From Alisma plantago-aquatica (taxonomy: Eukaryota > Streptophyta > Magnoliopsida > Alismatales > Alismataceae): a stretch of DNA of 64,000 nt. A program made the translations under genes and the position numbers. Shown here piece after piece: positions 11,454 through 23,181 of this stretch. Numbering within the stretch: the first letter of the stretch is position 1; each line of letters begins with the position of its first letter. The notes under the pieces are model-generated. The model was given only the letters and a program-made list of their open reading frames with translations, searched no databases and was not told where the DNA came from. The stretch covers positions 1,394,554,363-1,394,618,362 of the forward strand of contig OY856410.1 of assembly GCA_963693085.1 (NCBI GenBank), given 5' to 3'.

Positions 11454-12660
11454 CTACCTAACCCAAAAAATACTATAGATCCTGATGAAAAATGTTGTGC
11501 CCTTCTTAGTCATCCCAGATAAAAATAGTGATAATCATAGTTATTATTAATGAAAACATCAAGAAATGATAAAAAGGTAATTTTCATGTTGGCAGACCAT
11601 TAGGACTGGAGACGGACATGGCTTTCCTATCATATCCCTAAAAGTCCTAGTTTTTAGGTATGTTGAGGCATCAATTGCCTCAAGACCTCCCTTGGCAGAG
11701 ATCCATCATTAGAGCTGGGACAGATGCGTATGAAGAGAGAGAGGCAAGAGAGATAGATTCAATAGATCAAGATATAGATCTTTGAGAATGAGTACACAGA
11801 TATAAGAGTTTCAACCAATGACAATAATGATTGTAATAGAAAAACAATAGTTATAATTATTGAGCAGCCTACCAACGTTAACAGAGTGGTTGGCATCAGA
11901 GGAAGGATCTTCAAATCACATGCATAAAATCAAAGAGGGAGGATAGTTCGCTCTGGCATTAGGAGAGACAAAAGGAGCCCGATATATAGAGGGTGTGGGG
12001 TTCTATTTATAGGTGGATTTTAGGGTTTAGGTTTTCCAACTAGAATGTTTTAGAAGAGGCAGTGGATCCACTGATGGACCACGAATAGAGGCCATTGCCA
12101 CGTGGCTCTTATTTGTTGGGTGGGTTGGGCTAGATAAATCTCAATTTTCTTATTATGGACATTTTGAGAATGTTGTGGAGAAAATTTTAGATAAAGAGGA
12201 TTTTGAATAAAAGTAAAAAAAATGAAGGATAGAGAAAATTCATTGATTCAAGATTATCTTTCATTATTATACACAAGCTATGTATTTTTGTTTTGGACAA
12301 ATGCTTTTGAATTATCAGTGGGACAAAGGAGTATTTGATTCAAGATAATTCAACTAGGAAATCTATGGAGAAGGGCTTATCAAAAGTAGAATTTATGAGA
12401 AAATTGCACTTAACTCAAGATAATAGATGTTCTATACAAAAAGACCTTAAGTGGATAAAAGTGGGTGAATAAAAGGTGCATTAAATAGGCGACAAAATGT
12501 TGAAAAACATGGAAAATGTGGAAAATGGATAAATTGTGGAAGAAATGCAAAAAATGCGGAAGATGGTAAAAATGTAAAAAATGGAAAGTACTCTATCATT
12601 AGCTAGAGCATTAACATTTATCATGATTCTTTTTTCTAAGAGAAAGAATGGGGAGTGTCA
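11454..12660 (-). repeat. Putative 5' LTR (~1.2 kb) of a minus-strand LTR element
   Basis: On the minus strand it begins TGACACTCCCCATTC and ends at the primer-binding site. A canonical TATA box (CCTATAAATAG, plus positions 12002-12013) sits where a U3/R junction would be. I found no matching 3' LTR inside the window, so the LTR call rests on signals only. Confidence 0.4.
12002..12013 (-). promoter_or_regulatory. TATA box in putative LTR
   Basis: The minus strand reads CCTATAAATAGA, followed about 30 bp on by a plausible start region. The same TATAAATAG word is seen in both Sirevirus LTRs. Confidence 0.45.
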
Positions 12661-13019
12661 ATAGTTATCAAACTCAATTTTCTTAATATATCACATTGTC
12701 CTTCATTTGATTTATGATTGCTTATTGAATTGATCCCTCAATTAGCATGTTTGATATAATCTAAAGCATAGATACCAAGAAACTTACAACTAGAACTCCA
12801 ATGGATGCATAACACTCCAAATGTGATCATGGAAGGGATTCTACACAACGACCGGGTCATGATTTGTGGGTAAAGTGCCCATGAGCCAACAATGAATTTA
12901 GCCCTTGTACAAATTCACATTGTTCTAGTCTTGATTACTATGATTATTGAGTTGTAACGATTAGGGTATGTACATAGGCCATGGTGGTGAAATATAATTT
13001 TAATAGTGTTCTTTAATAT
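12661..13019. other. No gene seen
   Basis: AT-rich sequence between the putative LTR and the Copia relic; nothing recognised. Confidence 0.4.
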
Positions 13020-14340
13020 TGTTTTCAACCCACCTTCACTAAATTTTGTTGCATTGCAATCTTTAGTAGATTGAATGGAGAGGAAGGAAGAAAGAGGGTA
13101 AGTGGCATGTTGATATTAGAAAGGGGAGATATGATCCCCATGTCCTGAATGGCAACTAAACATCCATTCACAATGGTGACTTTTAAGGTACTATCTCTTA
13201 TGAACAACATATTGGAAATAAGATTGGGTATACCTGTAATATGATTTGTTGCAGTAAAATTGAGTATCCAGGATAACAAACCCTGTATTTGAGGATCGAG
13301 ATATGCAAGTTGTAGAAGGGTTGGATGTGCCTGGCATCTAAACATATGAAGCAACATATGAGCGTTCTTGAGGGGATGCTCATATCTAAAGGAGATGATT
13401 ATATTTTTTATCACTCATCTTTATTTGATGAGGGGTTTTCTTTGTAGATTCATCAGAGGTGAAGTTGACATTAGGAGTATGAGTCAGAAATGGGAAGCAT
13501 GAATGGAGTATCATGTATCCTTCTAGTGACCCTTTTTGTTGCATTGAGTGCACATGGGCCGTCCTCTACCTCCATAAGGGTGTCCTCCCCCTCCCACCAT
13601 GACTACGTCCTCTAGCACATAGATGGTGGTGTTGTGAGAGGCAAAGGTAGATGAATATGTGATACAATTGGATAGAGACTCAAGGAAGGCTCTGGAGACA
13701 TGTTGATATATTTCTACCAAGGAGGGAAGCTTTTTACTTGATAGAATCTAGCTTCTAACTCAATCATATTCCTTTCAAAGGTCAGCAAGGAACTTGATGA
13801 CAACCATGTGGTCTCATTGCTTTTGGATTTTACCTAGATTAGTGAAGATGGTAAGGAGACTATTTAGATCTTTCATGATGTGAGTGACCTCTCCAAAGTA
13901 CTTTTGTATACTCTTCTCCTCCTAATGAAGGATGCATATCTCAACCATCATGTCATACATCTGAGAGATGTTATTGGAGTACATTAGTTGGAGATGATCC
14001 CAAACCAACTTGCATTTAGTTAGGTGATTCATGATGTCAACATCATGAGGCTCCATTGAGTTCCATATTGTGGAGTGGAGTCTGACATCATGCTTTTCCC
14101 ACTATAGATGAGAATCATTAGTTGGAGGTCTTATGAGATGCTTCCCTTTCCCCTGACCTTTGAACTGGGTATTGATTTTTCAGATTCCACTGATTGAAGT
14201 TGCATCCATTTGGTTTGATCAAGATGATGACAAAGTTCTAGTCAAGGATATGTTTAGATGGTAGACATGTAGGGTGCATAGGCTTCTCATCTCCCACAAC
14301 ATAGTTCAAGAAGGCCACAACCCGACTGTAAACCCTAGTG
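13020..14340 (-). pseudogene. Ty1/Copia gag-protease fragment, heavily degraded
   Basis: Read on the minus strand, a UBN2-like gag segment (MEPHDVDIMNHL ... KCKLVWDHL, about 14060-13900) leads to a glycine-rich linker and the start of a CCHC zinc knuckle (CTQCNKKGH, about 13550-13523). Then comes the Copia protease neighbourhood (WILNFTATNHITGIPNL, about 13290-13220) and a segment ending in the family's SFNLLKI-like motif (about 13050). In active Copia proteases the motif is W-x-x-DSGAT-x-H-M-T-G; here the catalytic Asp is Asn and the following Ser-Gly are lost, so it cannot be active. Stops and frameshifts are frequent. No integrase or reverse transcriptase follows. It lies just outside the LTR pair at 14773-19493 and is not obviously part of it. 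Confidence 0.75.
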
Positions 14341-14772
14341 ATGACACAACGTGTAAGCCAACAATAGAAGGTAAACCTTGATGGAGCCACACCTTATTGG
14401 ATTTGACAAGACATATCATCATGTTTCTACAACTGTCAGAGATGACTCTAGATATGGAGATTTCATAGATATGTTTCTACACAAATGAGAAAAGAGGAAT
14501 AAGAAGGGACTAGAGTGGAGATGATTTCCACGAATATGGAATAGGTTCGAGATGACTTTCACTGTAGATTTGTTTCCATGGATATGAATTCTATGGGAAC
14601 TTGACTAACTCTATAAAGAAGCAATCGTCAACGAGGATGACACAGAAGATAATGTCACCGCCTAGAGAACTCAATTACTTCTTCATAAAAAAGGATCGAG
14701 ATGTTTTGACATGATGTTACCAAAGAGAGGGTGAATAATATGTTGTGTGTATTATAAATAGGAGGGCTATCT

Positions 14773-16133
14773 TGAAAGGTCTACAGGGGGGTTGAGTAGT
14801 GCAAATTCGATTTTATATGAAACTTAAAGCACAAGGTTGGTTAATCTTAACTTGCTTAAAATGATATTGTAATAGAATGAGTAAATCGAGTAATGGACAA
14901 AGTAGGCAACCATAAAAGACATAAGATGTAGAGTGGTTCCCTCCTAAATGATGCGAGTCCACTACCTAGTTGCTTTTGACCAGGATTTCCAACATGTATT
15001 TTATTTCCTTTTCTATACTAATACAAAATGGACACATTACTGATGTCTTTTGTGACTTGAGACTAACCTCCTTTTTAGCTCAAGGATAAGTATCATTGTC
15101 TTTGTGGGACTATAGAAGATCACCCCCCTTGAAGATAAAAATCTACCTCCACCACCCTTGGACACATTCTTCTCACAAGAAGTAGCTCCAAAGAACCCTT
15201 CACTGCAACCTTCTCACAACAAGTAGCATGAAGCAACAAACCGAATAGGGAACAAGAAGGAAGAAGGAAAGTAAAACTCCTCTCATGAATAAATAATGAT
15301 AAAGTGATGATAAAATCCAAAAAGGTTTAGGAAATGCTATATTTGATGGAGTAGGACACTAAGGTTGAGCTAAAGCTTAGACTGGCTTTGAGGCAGCTAA
15401 AAATAGCAATGTGAATACTAAGATTGAAATGATGGCATGTAGTTGTCTTTCTTAAGTGTAGTATAAGTGTCCATAAGGCACTCCTATATATGGGAAACAC
15501 TTAGTAAGAGAGAAGATAGCCATTGTGAGTGTTTGGAATGAGTTCAGTGGAAAACTAGTCATTATAGGATAGTAAAGTGGGATGAAGATGACTAATTTCA
15601 CTCTAACTAAAAAGTCTGCAGAATTACACTCGAATGAAAAGAAGTTTGACTTAGATGCATCTCAGTCACAAAGAAGTTCGACTGAAACACATTTGTGACC
15701 TTCTTTGATCTTATGGTAATTTCTCAGTGATTTAAAGTCCTACTGGGATGCATTTCGACTGAAAAGAAGTTTGATCGTAAAATAGTTTGCCAAAAAACTC
15801 CTAAATTTTGGAAAATGACTCGAGTGAATGTGGAAGAATCATCTACCTACCCTAAAGGGTGTATACAAGCATTGAACTAGGTTTACAATGGTTTTTAACC
15901 AATCATCACTTGTTCATACATAATTCCTATCAAGTTGAATAGTTTTCCCTATACAAAGCATCATCTATGTATAACTTGATTTACAAGCATCCCAACACAC
16001 ATCTGATAGCATATTATTCAAATTGGATCCTTTGTGAGTTCCTTGATCACCTAAAACATATAATTTACATATGAATAATACAAATATATTTGCATCATTA
16101 AAATTAGAGTGTGTCATATCCAAAAATCAAACA
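14773..16133 (-). repeat. 3' LTR of the minus-strand Copia-type element
   Basis: It aligns with 18140-19493 throughout, e.g. AATGGACAAAGTAGGCAACC, GAAGCAACRAA and AAATTAGAGTGTGTC are shared in order. Confidence 0.82.
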
Positions 16134-18120
16134 ATTTTCACCTTTTTTATGATGACAAATATCTCCATAAGATAAATTTTAGATAGACAAAGTAAGATAA
16201 TTGTACCTTTGATTTTCTATATAAAGAAAATTTATCTCATGGAATTTTCTCCGCCTTTATCAAAGTGAAAACGAAACACAGACTTACCAAACTCCCATGT
16301 GAAAAGATAACCATACGGAGGGGAGGCTTCCTACCCAACTAATAAGAGAATATGAAAGTAACAATCTAAATAGCAAGTCATGAAACACAAAAAGCCACAA
16401 TTCGATCAAGGAACATGTATATATGTCTCAATGCCAATGATATGAATCTTAAGTCCATCATGAAAAAGTGATCTCCTTTAAGCATAAAGAGACATCAAAA
16501 AATATTCTCTATACCATGATAAGGAATGGTGAGTCCATCATTATCAAAGAGATCCAATAAAACAAAAACCATGGGCTTTCTAAAAGATATCTCAACAGCA
16601 ATGTAAAGAATGTGAAGTCCTCTATAATAGAGAGATGCCATAAAAATCAAAGAGAAACAAACAAAGAATATCTAGACCAATATTAAGATATATTAAGCCC
16701 ACAATTGATATATATAGGCCATCAAAACCAAAATATATATTATATCAAGATACATCACATGATTTGAGCTCCCCCTAAATCTCATACTCATAAAAATTGA
16801 TTTCAAACAAAGAAAATAACCACTAATATAGAGACATACATAAAAGAACAAAAACTACACTTTCAACATGTACAATATTTCATTTTAGGTCTTAAAGAAC
16901 ATATATGCATGTACCAAACCAATGCTAAAAACCAATTGTAAGATTTCCTAATTAAAATTTGACAATTAGCATTTTGGTCTAATTGTATTTTGACCAAACT
17001 ACCCCTCGGTCGAACTACATTTTGAATGAGAGGTAAGCTGCTGGAAACTTGGGTCCAACAGAATTACTAACCTCTACCAAATGATTATATATTAAATTTC
17101 AATGGAAAAACTAACAATAAATATCAAGGATAGGTAACTAAAATATATGCAAAGATGTTATGATCGGATAATATCCAATGAAGTCCATTATCATAGAAAT
17201 CCTTCTAAAAGAGAGGTTCTTGGTACCCGAACCATGTTGTTATCACATTTTATCTTTAAAGTACATGAGAAAGCATATTGACCAAATCTCCCATGAAAAG
17301 AATTTAACTTGGTTGATGTAGAAAGAAGAACTAGTATTTGGTTTTACAAATAAAAGCCCTTGGCTCTTCTCCTATTCTATTTTTTGGAATATAATGAAGA
17401 CCACTTCTACCTGCATGACCACTATGAGAATGCAATATATTTTTCAACATATTACCACCATTTGAATTTTATCTAAAGATATCTTAAGATTTTCATTTTT
17501 CTTGACAAACATAAATGACTATTTAGTAGTATAAGTTAAACACCTTCCAGTACTAGAAATGTTATCTTAAAGCATATCAAATTTTATCATATAACTCAAG
17601 ACTCTGTAAAGATAATAGGATAATCAAACTGTAAGCAATGAATAGGTTATTTCTCCATATTACTCAACTTATCTAAGAGAGTAGAAACTTGATTGTAAGG
17701 AAGTACTTTTAGTAACAAGATCATCTATTATTTTCTTTTTACGGGCCGAGTATATTGATCATTTAGCTCACTAAGTTCTATATTTAATAAATCAACAACA
17801 ATATACAATTTGTTTCTTTTTTTTGTATTTTTAAACCTTTTTAGATGTAATTTTAGAATTTCAATAAGTCCATCTTTGGAAATTTTGAGAGAGATACCTC
17901 ATGGTCATCACTTTGAGCACCTTATTTTTCTTGTTCATAATTTTCATTATGTATGTGATTAGACATTCTACCACATGGTGGCAACCCTCATCCTAATAAT
18001 TTGAAATGGAATCCCAAGAAAATGATATGCCTTCTTTTTTTCCTTGGAAATATTCTTCTTCTTCTTTTGGAGTTTTAGACATTCGTCCCCCATCTTCAAG
18101 AGTTGTTAAATCTCATTGAA
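16134..18120 (-). other. Interior of the minus-strand Copia-type element; no intact gene
   Basis: After the primer site the minus strand opens with a short Lys-rich stretch (about 18090-18010), then runs through many stops. A degraded gag is likely but not provable by eye. Confidence 0.5.
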
Positions 18121-18137
18121 GCCTCACTTTTATACCA
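18121..18137 (-). promoter_or_regulatory. Degenerate initiator-tRNA-Met primer-binding site
   Basis: The minus strand reads TGGTATAAAAGTGAGGC against the Copia consensus TGGTATCAGAGC; it lies 2 bp inside the 5' LTR end. Confidence 0.65.
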
Positions 18138-18139
18138 AT

Positions 18140-19493
18140 TGAAATCTCTAGAGTGGGGGTGAATAGAGTATAGCCAATTTATGTGCAACTTAAAACACAA
18201 ATTTGGATAATTGTGACTTGCTTAAAAAGATATAGCAGTAAAAAGAGTGAAGCAAGTAATGGACAAAGTAGGCAACCACAAAAGACAAAATATGGAGTGG
18301 TTCCTTCCTTAATTATTGTCATTCCACTATCTACATGTTTCCAACCAGGATTTTCAACATACATTTTATTGCCTTTTTTGTACCAATACAAAATACACAA
18401 ATTACTAGTGTCTTTTTTAGCTCAAGACTTCACATTAAGGATAACTATCATCTTCTTTGTGAGACACAAGAAGACCACCCTCCTTGCAAAAAATATCAAT
18501 CGACCTCCACCACCATTTGAAATAGCTTTCTCACAAGAAACAACACGAAAGAAACTTTGACGTAGCCTTATCGTATGGAGTAGCAAGAAGCAACGAAGCA
18601 AATATGGAACAAGAAGGAAGAAGTTAAGTACAAATCCTCTTGTGAAGATTACACAATAGAAGAAATAATGAATTTTTGATCAACTCTACAAAGTTTTAGA
18701 TAAGGCTATATATGGTGGATTAGGACACTAAGGTTAAGCTAAATCTTAGACTAGCTTTGAAGCAGCTGAAGACAACAATGTGAAATACTAAGATTGAAAG
18801 GATAGCATGTAGTTGGATTGATCAAGCATTATCTAAGTGTCCATAAGGTCCTCCTATATAGAGAGACACTTAGGAATGCTAAGATAGCTTTTGGGTGTGT
18901 TTAGAATGAGTTTAGTGAAAACTAGTTGTTATAAGACAACTGGGTGGGATTGAAACAACTAATTACACACGAATTGAAAAGACTTTAGAACTGCTTCAGT
19001 TGAAATGAAGTTCAACAAAGATGCATCTTGGTTGGAAATAATTTCTACCAAAACACCACCAAGACCTCCTTTGGTCAAACAATAATGTCTCTTCTGATCT
19101 AAAGTTTGACCAAGATGCATTTTGGTCAAAAGGAAGTTGAATCAAATAATATTTTGTCCCAAAAGGTCCTAAGTTTTGGAAAATTGCTGAAATGAATGTG
19201 GAAAAAGTATCTATCTATCCTAAAGAGTGTATACAAGTATAAAACTAGGTATATGATGGTTTTGAGTCGATCATCACTTCTTCTTACATCATTCCTATCA
19301 AGTTGCATAATTTGCACCTATACAAAGCATCATCTAGGTACCACTTGATGTACACACATATGATAGCATATTCTTCATCATTGGATCTTATCTAAGTTAC
19401 TTTCACCTTAAAAACGTAATTCATATATTAGTAACACAAATGGTAAATATTGCATCATCGAAATTAGAGTGTGTCGTATCCAAAAATCCAACA
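18140..19493 (-). repeat. 5' LTR of the minus-strand Copia-type element
   Basis: On the plus strand it starts TGAAATCTCTAGAG and ends AAAAATCCAACA; in the transcribed sense this is the expected TG...CA pair. Partner of 14773-16133. Confidence 0.82.
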
Positions 19494-20979
19494 TAGACTT
19501 TATATAGGACTATGGGAGGCTATCAATACCTATTTACACAATGTGAATTAATCCCAATATACAAGGGTATAGACAGATTTATAAACTTAGTGTGTACATT
19601 AGGGGTACATCTTCTACATGTCTAAAGTTTGATAGAAGAAATGTTCCTAGTTGATGATGTTGATTCATATTTTGTAAATGATCTTGACAAGAGAAGATTT
19701 CTTACCAACTACTTGTTTATTGTTAACGAGATGTATTGTGAGTTGGAAATCAACCTTACGTCCTACAGTTGCATTGTCTAATATAAAAATTGAATTCATG
19801 ACATTGACTAAAGTTGTAAAAGAGGCTACATGACATTGAGGCTTGTGTGCAGTGTGTATTCGTAATATGAAAAAAATAGTGACATAATGTGACAGCCACA
19901 TCATTACGCATTTCTCTAAAGGTTAAATTTTTTGGTGATATTCCCTAAGAGCCAATCATACGATGATTGTAATGGCACATCTTGTATTAATTTGAGTATT
20001 AATAAAGGAATTTCCTGTTATCCCGTTTGTTTTGATATTGGATAATGAATAAATATAATATACCCTAAGATGTATGACTCAATAACATGTGCGTTTAGGT
20101 TGAGGACCTGAATATGAGATCATGTGTGTCTTAAGAGTATTCATTCTTGTCATAGTCCTTAATCAATATTATTGTGAATATTAGGGCAAAAATAATACAT
20201 AAAGACTAGTAGGAGTGTTGATTGATGACTATGTCTCATTAGTCATGATGTTGGATATCAAATCAAACACATATGTACTTGTTATGAACAAGTGTACTAG
20301 ATAGACCCACTTTGAGTTTGATACATGGAAACAAATTTTACGATCAGAATCACATCTCAATGTGATAGTGATAATTGTGATCCTTAGACCTAATGTCACT
20401 ACAAGCATTGCATGTTGTTTAATGTACTTTAACACTATTCAATGTGACCTTGAAAATGGTTGTTATACAAGTATTGCTTGGGTGCATTGTGGCACATGTG
20501 AATTGTTATGAGTTACATATATGGAATTTGTCCCTCCCATTGGAGTAATATCCCGATCAATTGATGAGTGAGACTATGAAATGCATGGTCGTGCACATGT
20601 GAGTCAATATATGATATTGAACTCATGTGTATCTCAATAGTCTACTCTAGATCAAGGAACAAAGATTGAATATTAAGAGGATGACATTTCCATGCCTCAG
20701 ATTCAATCTGGATATCAAAGACAAAGGGATTATACAATCATTATAACACTAGCCACAATACTAGGTTAAGTTATTCTCCATCTTCTCCAATTACTTTGTA
20801 TCAATGAAGTCTTGCTAGATATCAATCATTACTTATGGAATTAAAATTTGATTATGAATATCACTACCAACGTAATTTGGAGCCTATAGGGTCACACACA
20901 TAGGATGCATTGGAATAGGAGTATAATTGTGGACATGATTGGAAATATTCTAAGTCAAATTGATTGATTAAAGTGTTCA
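19494..20979. other. Repeat-derived sequence, left part, split by the CACTA insertion; no gene
   Basis: Only short ORFs. The interval ends at the left TGT target duplication of the CACTA element and resumes at 27498. The combined interval may be an old retroelement flank or LTR; the word GAGCCTATAGGGTCACACACATAGGA feels repetitive but I cannot place it. Confidence 0.4.
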
Positions 20980-21599
20980 TGTCACTACTATAGAAATAGC
21001 TTATAATGTCACATTTAGAGGCGTCGATTATTATAGAAAACTGATACTTAAACCCTACAACGTCGGCTAATTATAGAGACCGACATCTATATTTGAAGAC
21101 CGGCCAGACACGAATATCGCTTTTTATTTAGCGCCGGCTCCCTATAATGAACCGACGCCTAAAATAGCCCGCCAAATCCAATTTTTAAAGTGAAAAAAAT
21201 TACCCCCAAAGTTTCACATACGACATCAGTTTTTTGACCTAATAACCGAAGCCTAAAGACAAAAAAAATTACCTCCAAAGGTCATCAGTTTTTGTGGAAA
21301 AATTGACGCTGATAAGGTTTCGCGCACCGTCCCCGTGAAAATTTTTAGGGTTAAGATTGTCCAATGGACATCGGTTTTTTCTGGCAATCTACGCTGATGG
21401 ATATTAGGTGTCAGTTTTTTAAATAATTGATGCCTTTGTTAACTTAATAACCCCTGATCGATCGAGAAACAGACTCTTCCCATTCTCTCTATTTCATCGC
21501 AAAATAGCCCCCGCCCGAAGCTGCTGCCCCCTGCTCGTCGTCGTCGCGTGATCAAGCCGCCACCCACTACTCCTCAAACTGCCGCCGCCACCACCCCAT

Positions 21600-22385
21600 G
21601 TTGTCTTCTTCCTCCCTCCCGCTAGCTCCTCACACCGTCGCCATCGATGACAGGGACACCTACCTACTCTCTTCTTCCTCCACGCCGCTGACAGGTAGGC
21701 TGCTGCCTCTTCTTCTTCCTCCACCCCTTCTTATTCCTCCACCTCTTCTTCTTCCTGATCCCTCCTTACCAAACGGATAAAAGCAAGGCACAACCATAGT
21801 TGTATTGGCCAACCACGGCCGTGCTGGACAACACGGCCGTGGTCGGCCAACACAGCCACGACCGTGGCCAGCCCACACGATCGTGGCCTTATTTTTATCC
21901 ATTTGGTAAGGAGGGAGTAGGAAGAAGAAGATACATTTGTAATTGAATACTAATGCTTGACCTAATTCTGTAAATATTGATGCATGTTGAATTAAGATAT
22001 TAAAACCCTAATATGCATTTCACCGTAATCTTGAATTAACTATATTGTTGAAATCTTGTGATCAATCTATCTAAGATATTAAAACCCTATTGTTAAATCT
22101 CTGATTTTGTAGTGATGTGTCTCCCTAACATCTACATAAATCCCTATTGTATGATGTAGATTGATGATAATGCATGAGCCAGTTTGAAATTTTGAAATCA
22201 ATTATGAATCTCTCCATCTTTAGGTCATACTAATTTATGTGTAATCTTTATCTTGATGATGAACATGCATGGACACTCAAAATGTTGAAATCAATGTTAT
22301 AGAGTGACATCACATGTATTTGTTGGCCTAGAAACATGTCCAAGATTTACTCATTAGGAGTAAATCTTAGATAGTCCCCGATTTG
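21600..22385. other. CACTA 5' non-coding region
   Basis: A GC-rich, TCC/CTT-rich stretch at 21480-21780 gives overlapping low-complexity ORFs on both strands, followed by palindromic CACGGCCGTG-type words (21810-21890) and AT-rich DNA. I see no transposase domain here, so the N-terminal and catalytic parts of TNP2 expected in this position are absent. Confidence 0.55.
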
Positions 22386-22390
22386 GGACT

Positions 22391-22588
22391 GTTCTTGAAC
22401 ACCTAATCTCACTTAGGATGTAAGTGTATAATGTGTATTGGGTTTTCAAGAAAATTTTGATAGCATTTCCCCGTTTGTTCTCTAAGTACATATGTACTTG
22501 GAGAACAGTGGGGAAATGTTGCCAAAATTTTCATGAAAACCCAATACACATTATACACTTACTAGTGATATTAGGTGTTCAAGAATGG
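22391..22588. repeat. ~200-bp foldback (near-perfect inverted repeat)
   Basis: Two ~99-bp arms meet at about 22490 with almost no loop (AAGTACATATGTACTT centre). Paired words include TTCTTGAACACCTAAT, GTAAGTGTATAATG and TGTATTGGGTTTTCA. Only a handful of mismatches and one 4-bp gap separate the arms. It lies in the gap left by the missing TNP2 body. A transcript would fold into a long hairpin. Confidence 0.85.
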
Positions 22589-22659
22589 GATAGGTGGTAC
22601 ACATTTATTATATATAAGATTAGGTGTTCAAGAGTGAGATTAGGTGTTACAAGTATTTT

Positions 22660-22892
22660 ATATCGATGATCCTGCAAATGATAAATGGTCGGTTGTTCTT
22701 CATGGTAAAAGATAGTTCATTGAAGATCCTATAGATGAAGAAGAGTACTATGATAAGTATGATGACTCCAGTCCATTCTCAGTTGGGTTGCCAACACCAC
22801 CAAACATTGAAGCTGGGGATCACAATGACTTGTATGTTCACGGGGATCACAATGAAGGATTATTAATTTATAAAAGATCACAATATTAGAGG
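22660..22892 (+). pseudogene. TNP2 transposase C-terminal remnant (DUF4216-like)
   Basis: One frame gives IDDPANDKWSVVLHGKR, a stop, then an acidic segment with DEEEYYDKYDD and PFSVGLPTPPN. This resembles the C-terminal DUF4216 segment of plant CACTA TNP2 proteins, where a V-x-DP-x-D-x-x-W-x-V-V-L motif precedes an acidic tail (family knowledge). Nothing upstream resembles the TNP2 catalytic domain, so this is the leftover end of a deleted gene. Confidence 0.6.
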
Positions 22893-23181
22893 CATGAATG
22901 TTTATATTTTTTATATGTTTTATTTTTCTGAATGTGAACTTTACAATGTGAATGTGGACTTTACAATGCAAATTACTATACAATGTGAATGTGAACTTTA
23001 CAATGTGAATTTGAACTTTACAATGTGAATTACTTTACAATGTGATTGTGAAATTTACAATGTGAATGTGAACTTTACAATGTGAATTACTTTACAATGT
23101 GAATGTGTACTTTACAATGTGAACTTTACAATTAGTGTTATTTTACAATGTGAAATTTATAATTTGAATGTGAACTTTTAG

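Larger units (their letters stand above)
14773..19493 (-). mobile_element. Non-autonomous Copia-type LTR element, minus strand
   Basis: Two direct repeats of ~1.36 kb flank a ~2-kb interior. On the minus strand the LTRs begin TGTTGGATTTTTGG (or TGTTTGATTTTTGG) and end in TTTCA or similar. The interior starts with a decayed methionyl-tRNA primer site and ends with a decayed polypurine tract (AAAAAAGGTGAAAAT, plus 16134-16150). The interior has only a short lysine-rich open segment after the primer site and many stops elsewhere. The 5-bp flanks (TATCT and TAGAC) do not match, so insertion is old or an end was rearranged. By eye the LTRs differ at many positions. Confidence 0.78.

Noticed and set aside
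12643..12660. Plus-strand polypurine tract followed by TGTCA as a plus-strand 3' LTR start
   Set aside because: Possible, but the minus-strand TATA box and primer-site word favour reading this as the start of a minus-strand LTR.
14768..19498. Target-site duplication for the minus-strand Copia-type element
   Set aside because: The flanking 5-mers TATCT and TAGAC differ, so no duplication is claimed.
21494..21902. Gly/Arg-rich and Ser/Leu-rich ORFs on both strands
   Set aside because: Low-complexity TCC/CTT-rich DNA in the CACTA 5' region; no domain features.
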